Below, in pieces: positions 8,381-17,322 of a stretch of 64,000 bases of DNA (positions within the stretch are counted from its first letter, which is position 1; each line of letters begins with the position of its first letter). The notes under the pieces were generated by a model, which had not been told where the DNA came from, ran no database searches, and saw only the letters and a list, made by a program, of their open reading frames with translations. The stretch comes from Vagococcus zengguangii (GTDB taxonomy: Bacteria > Bacillota > Bacilli > Lactobacillales > Vagococcaceae), in NCBI RefSeq assembly GCF_005145005.1, contig NZ_CP039712.1, forward strand, positions 2,096,001-2,160,000, written 5' to 3'. The position numbers and the translations under genes were made by a program.

Positions 8381-8412
8381 TTTAAGCTCCGTTTAAGTTA
8401 CTAGAGTATAAT
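8381..8412 (+). promoter_or_regulatory. htrA promoter with CiaR-type direct repeat
   Basis: TTTAAG-CTCCG-TTTAAG (8381-8397) is an exact match to the CiaR direct repeat described in streptococci, TTTAAG-N5-TTTAAG. It lies nine bases upstream of a perfect -10 TATAAT (8407-8412) and replaces the -35 region. In streptococci htrA is a strong CiaR-activated gene with this geometry. The regulator gene itself is not in the window. Confidence 0.75.
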
Positions 8413-8450
8413 AGACGTATAAATTAAAATGTTTTGGGGGTTAGATAATT

Positions 8451-9710
8451 ATGGAACAAGAACATCAAGAATTTAATAATCAGAAAAAATCTAGTTTGTT
8501 AAAACGATTCGGCGTAAGTTTAGCCGGTGGTATTTTAGGTGGTGGTCTAGTTTTTGGTGGAGCGCAATTAGTCACTAACGATTCCACTAACTCTGTTGTT
8601 GAAAACAAAGGCAACACGCAAGTAAGTACAATCAACTATGATGTTAAAAGCGATACAACAAAAGCCGTCTCTAAAGTACAAGATGCAGTTGTTTCAGTGA
8701 TTAATTTACAAAAGCAACAAACTAGCAACGATCCATTTGGGGGTCTATTCGGTGGCGGTAGCACACAATCTTCAGATAATGACAAAGATGATTTACAAAC
8801 GACTAGTGAAGGTAGCGGCGTTATTTACCGCAAAGATGGGGATAATGCCTATATCGTCACCAATAACCACGTGGTTTCAGGTTCGGATGCATTAGAGATT
8901 TTATTTAGCGATGGTACGACTGTCAAAGGTGAACTAGTTGGACGCGACTCTTACACTGACTTAGCTGTCATCAAAATCAATAGTAAAAACGTAAAAACAG
9001 TTGCTGAATTTGGTGACTCTGATGCGATTAAAGTCGGTGAACCTGCGATTGCGATTGGCTCTCCACTAGGTACTGAGTATGCAAGTTCCGTTACCCAAGG
9101 AATTATTTCTGCTAAAAACCGCAGTATTCAAAACACCAATGACGACAATGAGCCTGTTAACATTAACGCAATTCAAACAGATGCTGCTATCAACCCAGGT
9201 AACTCAGGTGGGGCTTTAGTTAATGCTGCTGGCCAAGTTATCGGTATTAATTCTGTTAAAATTGCCTCATCAAATTCCGGTGTTTCCGCAGAAGGAATGG
9301 GCTTTGCTATTCCAAGTAACGATGTGGTGAATATCATTAACCAATTAGAAAAAGACGGAAAAGTAACACGTCCTGCACTTGGTGTAACCATGTACGATTT
9401 AGCGAATATTAGCTCACAACAACGTAGCCAAATCTTGAATTTAACTGATGAGGTAACTGCTGGTGTGGCGGTTATTACGGTTCAAAATGCAACACCTGCT
9501 GAAAAAGCTGGTTTACAGCAATACGATGTGATTGTCGATATCGACGGTGAAGCCATTGAATCAGCTAGTGACTTACAATCTATTCTTTACAACAAAAAAG
9601 TTGGTGATAAGATTAAGGTGACTTACTACCGTGGCAAAGATAAGAAAACAACTACTGTTGAATTAAGCATCGATCAATCAGCGCTACAACAAAATAATAG
9701 CGATCAATAG
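8451..9710 (+). CDS. htrA: Membrane-anchored serine protease HtrA/DegP family
   Basis: The 419-residue protein has one N-terminal membrane segment (about 20-41), a Gly/Ser-rich linker, and a trypsin-like domain with the triad H140 (TNNHVVSG), D170 (YTDLAVIKI) and S252 (NPGNSGGALVN). One PDZ domain (about 310-405) follows. Such proteases sit on the outer face of the membrane and clear misfolded secreted proteins. The promoter carries a CiaR-type repeat, so induction by cell-envelope stress is likely. A ribosome site (GGGGG) precedes the ATG. Most Lactobacillales carry this gene next to rlmH, as here. Confidence 0.95.
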   Translation: MEQEHQEFNNQKKSSLLKRFGVSLAGGILGGGLVFGGAQLVTNDSTNSVVENKGNTQVSTINYDVKSDTTKAVSKVQDAVVSVINLQKQQTSNDPFGGLFGGGSTQSSDNDKDDLQTTSEGSGVIYRKDGDNAYIVTNNHVVSGSDALEILFSDGTTVKGELVGRDSYTDLAVIKINSKNVKTVAEFGDSDAIKVGEPAIAIGSPLGTEYASSVTQGIISAKNRSIQNTNDDNEPVNINAIQTDAAINPGNSGGALVNAAGQVIGINSVKIASSNSGVSAEGMGFAIPSNDVVNIINQLEKDGKVTRPALGVTMYDLANISSQQRSQILNLTDEVTAGVAVITVQNATPAEKAGLQQYDVIVDIDGEAIESASDLQSILYNKKVGDKIKVTYYRGKDKKTTTVELSIDQSALQQNNSDQ

Positions 9711-9715
9711 ATAGA

Positions 9716-9757
9716 AAAAAGGAGTGCGACGATAAAAGTCACACTCCTTTTGATTTT
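9716..9757. terminator. Bidirectional terminator between htrA and napA
   Basis: AAAAGGAGTG and CACTCCTTTT form the stem, with A and T runs on the two sides. The two genes converge on it. Confidence 0.9.
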
Positions 9758-10924
9758 TTATAAACGTTCTTTTGCCATGCTCTTTTGTTTTGTTACAACT
9801 GCTTGTTTTAATAGAATTGGTGCTGCAACAGTACTAATAATGACGACTAAGACAATTAATGCGTACAAACTTTCTGAAATAATCGCTTGTTTCAAGCCTA
9901 ATGAGACTAGAATAAGAGCCATCTCACCACGTGAAATCATACTAGCACCAATAATTGCGGCACTCTTACGGTCAAAGCCATCAAACTTAGCACCAAAGAA
10001 ACCACCGATATATTTAGATAACACAGCTAAAATACTAAAGATAATAATTAAATACCAATATTTTCCTAAACCATGGAAAGATAAATCTAAACCAATACTT
10101 ACAAAGAAAACAGGCGCAAATAACGCCGTATTGATTTGCTCAATTTTCCCTTCAATTTCATGTCCGACTTCTGTTTGCGATAACATGATACCTGCAAAGA
10201 ATGCCCCAATAATATCTGACATGCCTAAGGTTTCAGCGATGAAGCTAAATAAGAATGCTAGTGCCAAACCGAAAGCTAAATTTTTCTCAGGAACGCTAAC
10301 TTTGTCATAAATTTTCAAGATAATTGGTAATAAGAAGCGTTGGAATAAGAACACCCCTACAAAGAATAAAACAGTTGCTAATAACAATTGGCCGACTTGA
10401 GCTAAGCCAACACCAGGTGTTAATAAACTCATGACAATATTTAATAAAATCACGACCATAATATCGTCTAGTAACGCCGCTCCCACAACAACTGAGCCTT
10501 CTCTTGTTTGAACGTAATTCAATTCTTTTAACACTTGAATGGTAATACTTAATGAAGTAGCACTAAAAATTAAACTTATAAATAATCCTTCTTTACTACC
10601 AAAGCCAAATAATAATGATGTCAGATAAAACATCACCATCGGCATAATAATACCAAGTATTGCTACCGCCACTGACGGTTTCAAATATTTTTTCAAACGA
10701 TTAAAATCACTTTCAATCCCAGCTAAAAACATTAATAAAATGACCCCTATATGCGACAGTAAACTAATCCCTTCGCTCTCTTGTACAATACCTAGCACAG
10801 CTGGTCCCAACAAGATTCCGACCATTAAACTTCCAACCACTGATGGCAACGATAGTTTCACTGCTAGATGTTCCATAACTTTTGTTATAATTAAAATCAA
10901 ACTTATCACTAATAAAAATGACAT
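9758..10924 (-). CDS. napA: CPA2-family Na+/H+ (or K+/H+) antiporter, NapA-like
   Basis: The 388-residue protein is almost entirely membrane segments (about 11-12). It has the CPA2/Kef exchanger pattern: VVGSLMVGILLGPAVLG early, LLMFLAGIESDFNRLKKYL, and GMSDIIGAFFAGIML. Length and build match NapA of Enterococcus hirae, a sodium/proton antiporter. There is no NAD-binding RCK domain, unlike KefB/KefC. It is monocistronic, with a terminator behind it and a structured leader with an attenuator-like hairpin before it (10954-11025). The exported ion cannot be told from sequence. Confidence 0.88.
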   Translation of the reverse strand: MSFLLVISLILIITKVMEHLAVKLSLPSVVGSLMVGILLGPAVLGIVQESEGISLLSHIGVILLMFLAGIESDFNRLKKYLKPSVAVAILGIIMPMVMFYLTSLLFGFGSKEGLFISLIFSATSLSITIQVLKELNYVQTREGSVVVGAALLDDIMVVILLNIVMSLLTPGVGLAQVGQLLLATVLFFVGVFLFQRFLLPIILKIYDKVSVPEKNLAFGLALAFLFSFIAETLGMSDIIGAFFAGIMLSQTEVGHEIEGKIEQINTALFAPVFFVSIGLDLSFHGLGKYWYLIIIFSILAVLSKYIGGFFGAKFDGFDRKSAAIIGASMISRGEMALILVSLGLKQAIISESLYALIVLVVIISTVAAPILLKQAVVTKQKSMAKERL

Positions 10925-10953
10925 ACTTTCACCCTTTCTATACTTTCACAAAC

Positions 10954-11066
10954 AAAAAAGGGTAGACGACTTCCTCCTTTTCTCGCCCTAGAAAAGAAAT
11001 CCTTGAAAGTAATCTACCCAACCTTGTTTTATTTAAATATTTGTTTGTTTCAACTAAATTATTATA
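10954..11066 (-). promoter_or_regulatory. Structured 5' leader of napA, possible ion-responsive attenuator
   Basis: On the minus strand a -10 TATAAT (11061-11066) starts a leader of about 130 bases. GGGTAGA (11013-11019) pairs with TCTACCC (10960-10966) around an inner CTTTTCT/AGAAAAG hairpin and a G+A-rich segment (AAAGGAGGAAGTCG). Six T follow at once (10954-10959). That is a complete intrinsic terminator about 30 bases before the start codon, so termination before the gene is expected unless something prevents it. I do not recognise it as a named riboswitch class. Confidence 0.55.
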
Positions 11067-11097
11067 CCATATTTCATAAAAAAATGGTATTTAACGC

Positions 11098-12315
11098 TTA
11101 GAAGTAATCGCTAAAATAGGCGGGCATATCAGGAATAATACGTTCTAAACTCCGTACGGTTTCTTTATCCGTATCAATGCGTTCAATACGGTGTAAATAA
11201 GCAGGACGACGATAATTCATAAATAAACAGGTCAATGTTTGAATATCAATTTTAACTGCTGCGCCGATTGGTTCATCACCGATTTGCACTTGATCGTCTT
11301 CATCCCAGCTTAAAGAAAAAATCCCGTTATTCCATTTAGCAACTGGATCAGTAATCTCAAAATGAAATGGTTTCGCCGTCCCTGCATACGGAAATTCTCT
11401 TAAAAATTCCGCTACATCAACAATTCGGGCCATATAATACGGCTCAATCGTCTCTTTAATTTGACTATCATCCAGTAAAAACGCTAGTGGTTCATTTTTG
11501 TAAATGTCACCTTCTACACGGTCTACCATTGAAAAATGCGCATTGATAAAATGCCACAGACCTTGGCGTGCTTCTTCGTTCAAGGTAAACATCTCTTTAA
11601 CGTGAAAAACATCTTCGGCAATCCAATAGAATAACACGCCTAGTGGCTGCTGGTTAGCACCGTAATAAATCGCAGCGGTCCGCTCATCTTGATTTTCATA
11701 ACGCCAATATTCTTCCCAGTTAAAATCACTGCGCAACATTGCCCCGTGATGCTGACGCGCGAACGCTTCATATACTTCATACACATCAGGATGCGCTACC
11801 TCTTGTCGTTCCACATAGCCTGGAGGAGCTGTTGTTTTTGGCAACTGAGTATCTTTAATATCAAAACTTAATTTGTCCGACATAATTTCCCAACCCTTAC
11901 GGCGATAGTAAGGAATATTATAAGGATACAAATACGAAATCCACTGACCATCTTCACGCATTTTCTCAAGCGCCAACATGATTAAACGTTGCATTAAGCC
12001 GTGACTAGCATACTCAGGATAAGTGCCCACACCAGTCACACCCCCCATTTGATAAATCGTGCCGTGAATATTGACCTCACACGGATAAATGGCAATTTGC
12101 GAGACTAATTCATCGTCATCAAACCAACCAAAAACTTTGGACAACTCTAAAATCGGCTGTTTAGACTTAATGAATTCTCGCTTATTCGCAAAGCCACTCT
12201 CTTCGATATCAGCATCCGTAATTTGAAAAACGTACGCCAATAATTCATTAAACTGTTGAATATGTTCTTCATCCAACTGTCGTAATACTAATTGTTCTCT
12301 GAGATTTTCCTCCAT
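11098..12315 (-). CDS. Eis-like GNAT N-acetyltransferase with SCP2-type C-terminal domain
   Basis: The 405-residue protein begins with a GNAT fold (about 10-150; MGGVTGVGTYPEYASHGLMQRLI is the acetyl-CoA loop). A second GNAT-like half follows, then a C-terminal SCP2-like region (about 300-405) ending in the free carboxylate (SDYF) that serves catalysis in Eis enzymes. Eis proteins acetylate amines, including aminoglycosides in mycobacteria; the natural substrate here is unknown. I chose ATG 12315 with AAGG eight bases upstream. A GTG at 12324 behind GAGG is an alternative. Confidence 0.82.
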   Translation of the reverse strand: MEENLREQLVLRQLDEEHIQQFNELLAYVFQITDADIEESGFANKREFIKSKQPILELSKVFGWFDDDELVSQIAIYPCEVNIHGTIYQMGGVTGVGTYPEYASHGLMQRLIMLALEKMREDGQWISYLYPYNIPYYRRKGWEIMSDKLSFDIKDTQLPKTTAPPGYVERQEVAHPDVYEVYEAFARQHHGAMLRSDFNWEEYWRYENQDERTAAIYYGANQQPLGVLFYWIAEDVFHVKEMFTLNEEARQGLWHFINAHFSMVDRVEGDIYKNEPLAFLLDDSQIKETIEPYYMARIVDVAEFLREFPYAGTAKPFHFEITDPVAKWNNGIFSLSWDEDDQVQIGDEPIGAAVKIDIQTLTCLFMNYRRPAYLHRIERIDTDKETVRSLERIIPDMPAYFSDYF

Positions 12316-12348
12316 GTTTATCACCTTAACCTCTAAATTTTATTTAGA

Positions 12349-12978
12349 TTATTCGTTGTCTTTTTTCTTAGGAATATATTTAAAAGCTGGATTAATTTCT
12401 TGGTCCAACTGCGCAAATGCGGTACTCATGCGACGTTCAACTTCTGAAATACCTGCTTGATCTAGCTTTTTAATGTCTGACACATCAATCGGCTCACCAA
12501 AACGTAAAATCACTTTCTTACGTTTGAATAAACCACCTAGCGTCACTGGCCCTTGATAAACTACTGGTACAATCGGCACCTTCGCCATTTTTGCAATCAG
12601 CGCAGCGCCACCTTTTAATTCTTCAGAATGACGTGTGCCACTTGGAAACATAATCAAACTTAAATCCGTACTCTTTAATAATTTCACTGGTTTTTTGATA
12701 ACGCTTGGTCCGGGATTATCGCGATTCACCGGAAAGGCGTTAGCCTTCACTAAAATCCATTTTAAAATGGGATTTTTAAATAACTCTTCTTTAGCCATGA
12801 AAGAAAATTCTTTTGGTGCTGCTCCTATCGCAAAATAGACAGGATCCCACCATGTACGGTGTGGGCCAACCAGCACGTAGTTACCTTCTGGCAATTTATC
12901 CGTTTGTTGATAATCCGCGCGTCCGTTAATAATAAACAATGCGCCTTTAGCGATTGCACGTACCACTTTAAAAAACAT
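12349..12978 (-). CDS. plsC: 1-acyl-sn-glycerol-3-phosphate acyltransferase
   Basis: The 209-residue protein shows the acyltransferase motifs in order: HRTWWD (HX4D), the FPSGTRH block and a downstream VVYQG segment. It would acylate lysophosphatidic acid to phosphatidic acid at the inner membrane face. An N-terminal hydrophobic stretch anchors it. The ATG at 12978 has GAGG seven bases upstream; an ATG two codons earlier is too close. FPSGTRH departs slightly from the common FPEGTR. Confidence 0.9.
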   Translation of the reverse strand: MFFKVVRAIAKGALFIINGRADYQQTDKLPEGNYVLVGPHRTWWDPVYFAIGAAPKEFSFMAKEELFKNPILKWILVKANAFPVNRDNPGPSVIKKPVKLLKSTDLSLIMFPSGTRHSEELKGGAALIAKMAKVPIVPVVYQGPVTLGGLFKRKKVILRFGEPIDVSDIKKLDQAGISEVERRMSTAFAQLDQEINPAFKYIPKKKDNE

Positions 12979-13111
12979 ATTCATTCCTCACTTTTTAATT
13001 TCATTACGTTTATTTTACCATAACTTTAGATACGCGACATTTTATTCTATTCAGGTCCGTCACCATCAAATTCATGATATAATACTACTTATTATACAAT
13101 GGAGAGATTTT

Positions 13112-13855
13112 ATGGAACCAATTATTTATGACAATGAGCGCATTGACCAATTATCGGCGCAAAATATTCAAATTATTCAAAGTTCAGACGTGTTTTCTTT
13201 TTCATTAGATGCCGTGTTATTAGCTCATTTTGCCCGTATTCCTAAACGTGGATTGATTGTCGACTTATGTTCTGGCAACGGGGCGGTGGGCCTGTTCATT
13301 AGTCGCAAGACGCAGGCACAAATTATTGGTGTTGAATTGCAAGAACGCTTAGCTGATATGGCACGTCGAAGTATTCAACTGAATAATTTAGAAGAACAAC
13401 TGTCAGTTTTAAACATCGATTTGAAAGAAACCAATCAACTCGTCCGTAAAGATACAGTAGATTGTGTTGTGTGTAATCCACCTTATTTCAAAGAATTACC
13501 AACTAACGTAAAAAACCCTAATCCGCATTTAGCCATTGCTAGACATGAACTACATACCAACTTAGAAGAAGTCATTAAAATGTCAGCCGGTCTTTTAAAA
13601 ATGAACGGACGTTTTTCGATGGTTCATCGTCCAGAACGTTTAACTGAAATTTTAGCGGTTATGCAGCATTATCACTTAGAACCTAAACGCATGCAGTTGG
13701 TCTATCCAAAAGTCGGACGTGAAGCGAATACCTTATTAATCGAAGGTATCCACCACGGCAAACCTGGGGGCTTAAAAATTTTACCGCCACTTTATGTTTA
13801 TGGTGACGATAATCAGTATTTACCTGAAATCGAGGCGATTTTGCATGGCGAGTAG
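13112..13855 (+). CDS. tRNA1(Val) (adenine37-N6)-methyltransferase TrmN6 family
   Basis: The 247-residue protein is a class I SAM methyltransferase: VDLCSGNGAVGLF binds SAM, and NPPYFKE is the catalytic N6-adenine motif. It resembles YabB/TrmN6, which modifies A37 of tRNA(Val). A -10 TATAAT lies at 13078-13083, 29 bases upstream, with GGAGAG before the ATG. The stop overlaps the next gene by 11 bases. The TrmN6-GIY-YIG pair (yabB-yazA) is conserved in Firmicutes. Confidence 0.9.
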   Translation: MEPIIYDNERIDQLSAQNIQIIQSSDVFSFSLDAVLLAHFARIPKRGLIVDLCSGNGAVGLFISRKTQAQIIGVELQERLADMARRSIQLNNLEEQLSVLNIDLKETNQLVRKDTVDCVVCNPPYFKELPTNVKNPNPHLAIARHELHTNLEEVIKMSAGLLKMNGRFSMVHRPERLTEILAVMQHYHLEPKRMQLVYPKVGREANTLLIEGIHHGKPGGLKILPPLYVYGDDNQYLPEIEAILHGE

Positions 13856-14150
13856 CGAACACTACTTTTATGTCCTGGAATGTGCCGATCAAACCTTTTA
13901 CGCTGGTTATACAACCGATCCAGTTAGACGCTTGCAACAACACAACAACGGGACCGGTGCGAAATATACCCGTCTAGCTAAACGCCAGCCGATGCGGATG
14001 ATTCACTTGGAGAAATTTTCCGAAAAGTCACCAGCCATGCAGGCGGAATATGCGTTTAAACAATTGACGAGGTCTCAGAAGCGTGGTTATTTGGCTAATC
14101 ATAAGAGCGAAGTATTCCCAAATAATAAAAGGCCAGAGAATCATTCATAA
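13845..14150 (+). CDS. GIY-YIG domain protein, YazA/UPF0213 type
   Basis: The 101-residue protein has the GIY-YIG nuclease fold: FYVLECADQTFYAGYT, then DPVRRLQQHNNGTGAKYTR. It is the short UPF0213 form, whose role is not settled. ATG 13845 lies inside the end of the methyltransferase gene and matches the family start; translation is probably coupled. The stop codon falls in the loop of the terminator hairpin at 14127-14170. Confidence 0.88.
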   Translation: MASSEHYFYVLECADQTFYAGYTTDPVRRLQQHNNGTGAKYTRLAKRQPMRMIHLEKFSEKSPAMQAEYAFKQLTRSQKRGYLANHKSEVFPNNKRPENHS

Positions 14151-14170
14151 TTCTCTGGCCTTTTAACTAT
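14127..14170. terminator. Bidirectional terminator with an in-loop stop codon
   Basis: AAAAGGCCAGAGAAT pairs with ATTCTCTGGCCTTTT. A run on each side serves the converging GIY-YIG gene and the sialic-acid operon. Confidence 0.9.
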
Positions 14171-14175
14171 TTTTA

Positions 14176-15078
14176 TTAATCTTCTAATTCAATAATTGTT
14201 TGATATACAGATTCAATTAACGCTTGGTCACTAGCTGATGCTGGTAGAAATGGTTGTCTTACTTCTCCGATATCAATTCCTCTTAGACGCAACACTCCTT
14301 TAATGATAGCATACATGTGGCCTTCACCAGATTGTAACGCAAAAATAATTTCATTAATTTTATTTTGTAAATTATACGCTTCTTCTAATTTACCTTCTTC
14401 AAACAAATGATTTAACTGTAAGAATAATTTAGGCATCGCACCGTATGTACCACCGATTCCAGCTTGCGCACCCATTGCACGTCCTCCAATAAATTGTTCG
14501 TCTGGACCATTGAAAACGATGATATCTTTGACTTGATTATTTCTGAAAACATTGATGTCCATGACTGGCATTGAAGAATTTTTAACACCAATGACTTGAT
14601 CTAATTTCAACATTTTTTCTAACAAGTTTAAGCTTAAAGCATAACCTGTCGTTTGAGGAATATTATAGATGATAAAATCTAAATCTGTAGCCGTCGCAAT
14701 TTTTGTCCAATATTGTTCAATCGCTGCTTCATTTAAACCATAGTATAAAGGAGGAATCGCCGCTAAAGCATCTACTCCTAAAGTAGCCGCATGTTTGGCT
14801 AATTCAACACTTTGATCAGTTGAAGGTGCTGCTACATGAGCGATAATTGTCATTTTTCCTCCTACAGCTTCCATAACATGCTCTAATACTTCTTTACGTT
14901 CTTCTACATTTTGATAAATGCATTCCCCTGAACTACCGCCAACATAAAGACCTTTAACACCTACTTCAAGATAGTAGTTAGCTAGCTTTTCAACAGCACC
15001 ACCGTCAATCTTACCTTCTTTATCGTAACATGCATAAAATGCTGGAATAACACCTTGGTATTTGTCTAAAGTTCTCAT
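14176..15078 (-). CDS. nanA: N-acetylneuraminate lyase
   Basis: The 300-residue protein is a DHDPS/NAL-family TIM barrel: GGSSGE at the substrate carboxylate loop, the catalytic Tyr in YNIPQTTGY, and the Schiff-base Lys in VIGVKNSS. It cleaves N-acetylneuraminate to N-acetylmannosamine and pyruvate. Placement with nanE, nanK, YhcH and an ABC importer decides lyase over dihydrodipicolinate synthase. It is the last gene of the operon, 12 bases after the RpiR regulator. Confidence 0.92.
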   Translation of the reverse strand: MRTLDKYQGVIPAFYACYDKEGKIDGGAVEKLANYYLEVGVKGLYVGGSSGECIYQNVEERKEVLEHVMEAVGGKMTIIAHVAAPSTDQSVELAKHAATLGVDALAAIPPLYYGLNEAAIEQYWTKIATATDLDFIIYNIPQTTGYALSLNLLEKMLKLDQVIGVKNSSMPVMDINVFRNNQVKDIIVFNGPDEQFIGGRAMGAQAGIGGTYGAMPKLFLQLNHLFEEGKLEEAYNLQNKINEIIFALQSGEGHMYAIIKGVLRLRGIDIGEVRQPFLPASASDQALIESVYQTIIELED

Positions 15079-15090
15079 TTTTGAATCCTC

Positions 15091-15906
15091 CTATTTAGTA
15101 ACAACTTCAATTGTTTTATTCATTTTTTCTCTATATTCTGGAATATCCAATAGTAATGTCGTAATAATATCTACCACATAAATAGTCGCGAATTGGGAAT
15201 TAACAAAACGCTCATTGTTAATAAAACGACTATAATATGACAGTAATACTATGTCACTAATATCAGCTAAGGTACTCTTTGAAAAACTCGTTAATGAAAT
15301 AATTTTACTTTTACTACTATTAGTATTAGTTAACGCTTTGATGATTTCAGGGGTTTCTCCCGAAGACGAAATAACAATAATAACATCTGTTGACTCAATT
15401 ATGGCATCATTCATTAGCATAATATGAGGATCTACGATTTCCTTAGCACTCAGACCCATCCTCATCAATCGGTAACTGAATTCTTGGGCAGTTAGACCGG
15501 AATTCCCTAGACCATATATATATACATTACGTGCTCCTCTAATTAAATTAACCGCTTCTTCCAATTTTTTATAGTCCACTCTAGCTTTAGTTTCTTCAAT
15601 TACTTTGGTGTAATATTTCAATATTTCATTAGCGATTTCCGTTTCATTGATAGTTTCCGCATTGCTATCTTCAACCTTATGGGAATTCAACAACATTTTT
15701 AATTCAACAAAACTATCGACTCCTACTTTTTTTGAAAAACGTGTTATTGTGGCAGGCGAAGAACCTGTTTCTTTCGCTAAAACTGATATATTGATGTTTT
15801 TAACCTCTTCTGCATTCTGTAGTAAATAATCCGCAATTTTCTTCTCTTTAATTGAAAAATCTAAATACTTATTTTCTATTATCTGTAAAATATTCATCCT
15901 AATCAC
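15091..15906 (-). CDS. RpiR-family regulator of the sialic-acid operon (NanR-like)
   Basis: The 271-residue protein has an N-terminal HTH of the RpiR type (about 1-75; AKETGSSPATITRFSKKVG) and a SIS domain (about 120-250; YIYGLGNSGLTAQEFSYRLMRMG and ISSSGETPEI). SIS domains bind phosphosugars, here probably ManNAc-6-P or GlcNAc-6-P. Coding within the operon suggests autoregulation. The start is GTG 15906 (AAGG four bases before) or ATG 15897; the sequence does not decide firmly. Confidence 0.88.
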   Translation of the reverse strand: MIRMNILQIIENKYLDFSIKEKKIADYLLQNAEEVKNINISVLAKETGSSPATITRFSKKVGVDSFVELKMLLNSHKVEDSNAETINETEIANEILKYYTKVIEETKARVDYKKLEEAVNLIRGARNVYIYGLGNSGLTAQEFSYRLMRMGLSAKEIVDPHIMLMNDAIIESTDVIIVISSSGETPEIIKALTNTNSSKSKIISLTSFSKSTLADISDIVLLSYYSRFINNERFVNSQFATIYVVDIITTLLLDIPEYREKMNKTIEVVTK

Positions 15907-15912
15907 ACTACC

Positions 15913-16788
15913 TTATCTTTGATGAATGTAATGGTGAAATGCTCCTATCAATCCCGCACTATTTTTATTTTCTGCAAATTTAATCTCGGTTTTATTAAAC
16001 ATTTCGGAAATTAATTTATTCTGAATTGCTTCTTCGATAAGAGGCTGTAACAATTCTTTTTGCTCCATAATACCTCCACCTAATGCAATAACCTCAGGAT
16101 TAATCAGATACATAATATTCACTAAACCTACACTCAAATTATTGATTAATGTTAGTATAGCATCCTCACAGTGAATATCACCGTTTTTATATCCTTCAAA
16201 AATTTCCATGCCATTTTGATAATGTGTTTCGTCTTGGATTTGATTAATGTATTCCACCAAAAAAGTCGTCGATGAGACATCTTGGAAATAACGATCACCA
16301 ATTAACATATAACCAATCTCACCAGCCGTATTGCCTTTACCATGAACTAGATGCCCATCAATCATTAAAGCACCACCGACACCTGTTCCGATTGTTAAGC
16401 AAACTACACTTTGAGCATTACGAGCAGCTCCTGCATAGTATTCCGCTAAACAAGCCGCATTCACGTCATTTTCAATTTCACAATCCAATGCATACTGTTC
16501 CTTGAAAAATTGTTTAAAATTAGTTCCCATATAATTAGGAATAGTGTAACCAGAATAGATTACTTCACCTTTTTCAGAATCAATAACCCCTGCACTAGAA
16601 ATTGCTACTCCCGAAAGTGAATATTCAGCGACAACCTCATCCGTCAATTCTTTGATAGTTTCAATAATTAAACGCTCTTTGGCATTGGTATCCTTAGCAG
16701 GAAATTTTCTCACTTCTTGTCCTTGATCGTTATATATTGCATACTTAATAGATGTCCCACCTATGTCGATGCATAATATATTTTCCAT
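15913..16788 (-). CDS. nanK: N-acetylmannosamine kinase, ROK family
   Basis: The 291-residue protein has the ROK-family ATP site CIDIGGTSIKYAIY at the N-terminus and TIGTGVGGALMIDG in the middle. The usual ROK zinc cysteine cluster is missing in the region after HGKGNTAGEIGYM, as in several short NanK proteins. It would phosphorylate ManNAc to ManNAc-6-P. Context within the nan operon supports the substrate; sequence alone gives only sugar kinase. Confidence 0.88.
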   Translation of the reverse strand: MENILCIDIGGTSIKYAIYNDQGQEVRKFPAKDTNAKERLIIETIKELTDEVVAEYSLSGVAISSAGVIDSEKGEVIYSGYTIPNYMGTNFKQFFKEQYALDCEIENDVNAACLAEYYAGAARNAQSVVCLTIGTGVGGALMIDGHLVHGKGNTAGEIGYMLIGDRYFQDVSSTTFLVEYINQIQDETHYQNGMEIFEGYKNGDIHCEDAILTLINNLSVGLVNIMYLINPEVIALGGGIMEQKELLQPLIEEAIQNKLISEMFNKTEIKFAENKNSAGLIGAFHHYIHQR

Positions 16789-16798
16789 TAACTTTCAC

Positions 16799-17245
16799 CT
16801 ACACCTTTAATTTAAATACTACTTTTTTTATTGCTTGTTTTTCTTCCAGCATGATGCCTGTTTTATGAGCAATTTCGGTATCGATTACCAAGATATCACC
16901 AATAACACACGAGATTTTTTCGTCACTTACTTCTTGGAAGGTAGCCGAGTCCGTTGATAAATCATAAACAACTTCAGCATAATTACCCGGCATTAACAAC
17001 TGAACTTGTTCCATCCCAGCTAACACTACATGAATGTCTATATTTTCTTGATGGACTTCAAACAACCTTTCCTCTTGATTATTTGTTTCATAACCAAATA
17101 TATTCATCGTTAATCCTTCAGACAACTCATGCGATCCATTTGAATAATGACCTACTTTAATTTCTTCAATAAGTTCGACAATCTTTGGCCAAAAGTGTGC
17201 CAACTTTTCTAAAGTATGATGGTCTTTTACAAAGTATCTATCCAT
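16799..17245 (-). CDS. YhcH/NanQ-family protein (DUF386, cupin-like)
   Basis: The 148-residue protein matches YhcH by length and by the conserved patch FEVHQENIDIHVVLAG, with His and Glu metal-ligand candidates. EIAHKTGIML near the end supplies another His. In E. coli the member NanQ speeds anomer conversion of sialic acid. Operon position next to nanK and the ABC importer fits that role. ATG 17245 has GAGGG seven bases upstream. Confidence 0.88.
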   Translation of the reverse strand: MDRYFVKDHHTLEKLAHFWPKIVELIEEIKVGHYSNGSHELSEGLTMNIFGYETNNQEERLFEVHQENIDIHVVLAGMEQVQLLMPGNYAEVVYDLSTDSATFQEVSDEKISCVIGDILVIDTEIAHKTGIMLEEKQAIKKVVFKLKV

Positions 17246-17271
17246 TAACATCCCTCTTTTTTAAAAGAAAC

Positions 17272-17316
17272 GCGATGAAAGAACAACTTCAAAGGATTGG
17301 CGTTTTCCTTCATCGC
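17272..17316 (-). terminator. Intercistronic hairpin after the solute-binding protein gene
   Basis: GCGATGAAAG and CTTCATCGC form a stem around a loop of about 25 bases, with little T run. Hairpins between binding-protein and downstream genes often stabilise the upstream mRNA or reduce read-through, which would give more binding protein than enzyme. Function here is inferred from position. Confidence 0.55.
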
Positions 17317-17322
17317 TTAACT

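Noticed and set aside
9758..10924. KefB/KefC-type potassium efflux protein
   Set aside because: The protein ends after the membrane part and lacks the RCK/TrkA-N domain; NapA-like is a better fit.
13794..13844. Longer N-terminus of the GIY-YIG protein
   Set aside because: The extra residues lie inside the methyltransferase gene in another frame and do not match the family start.
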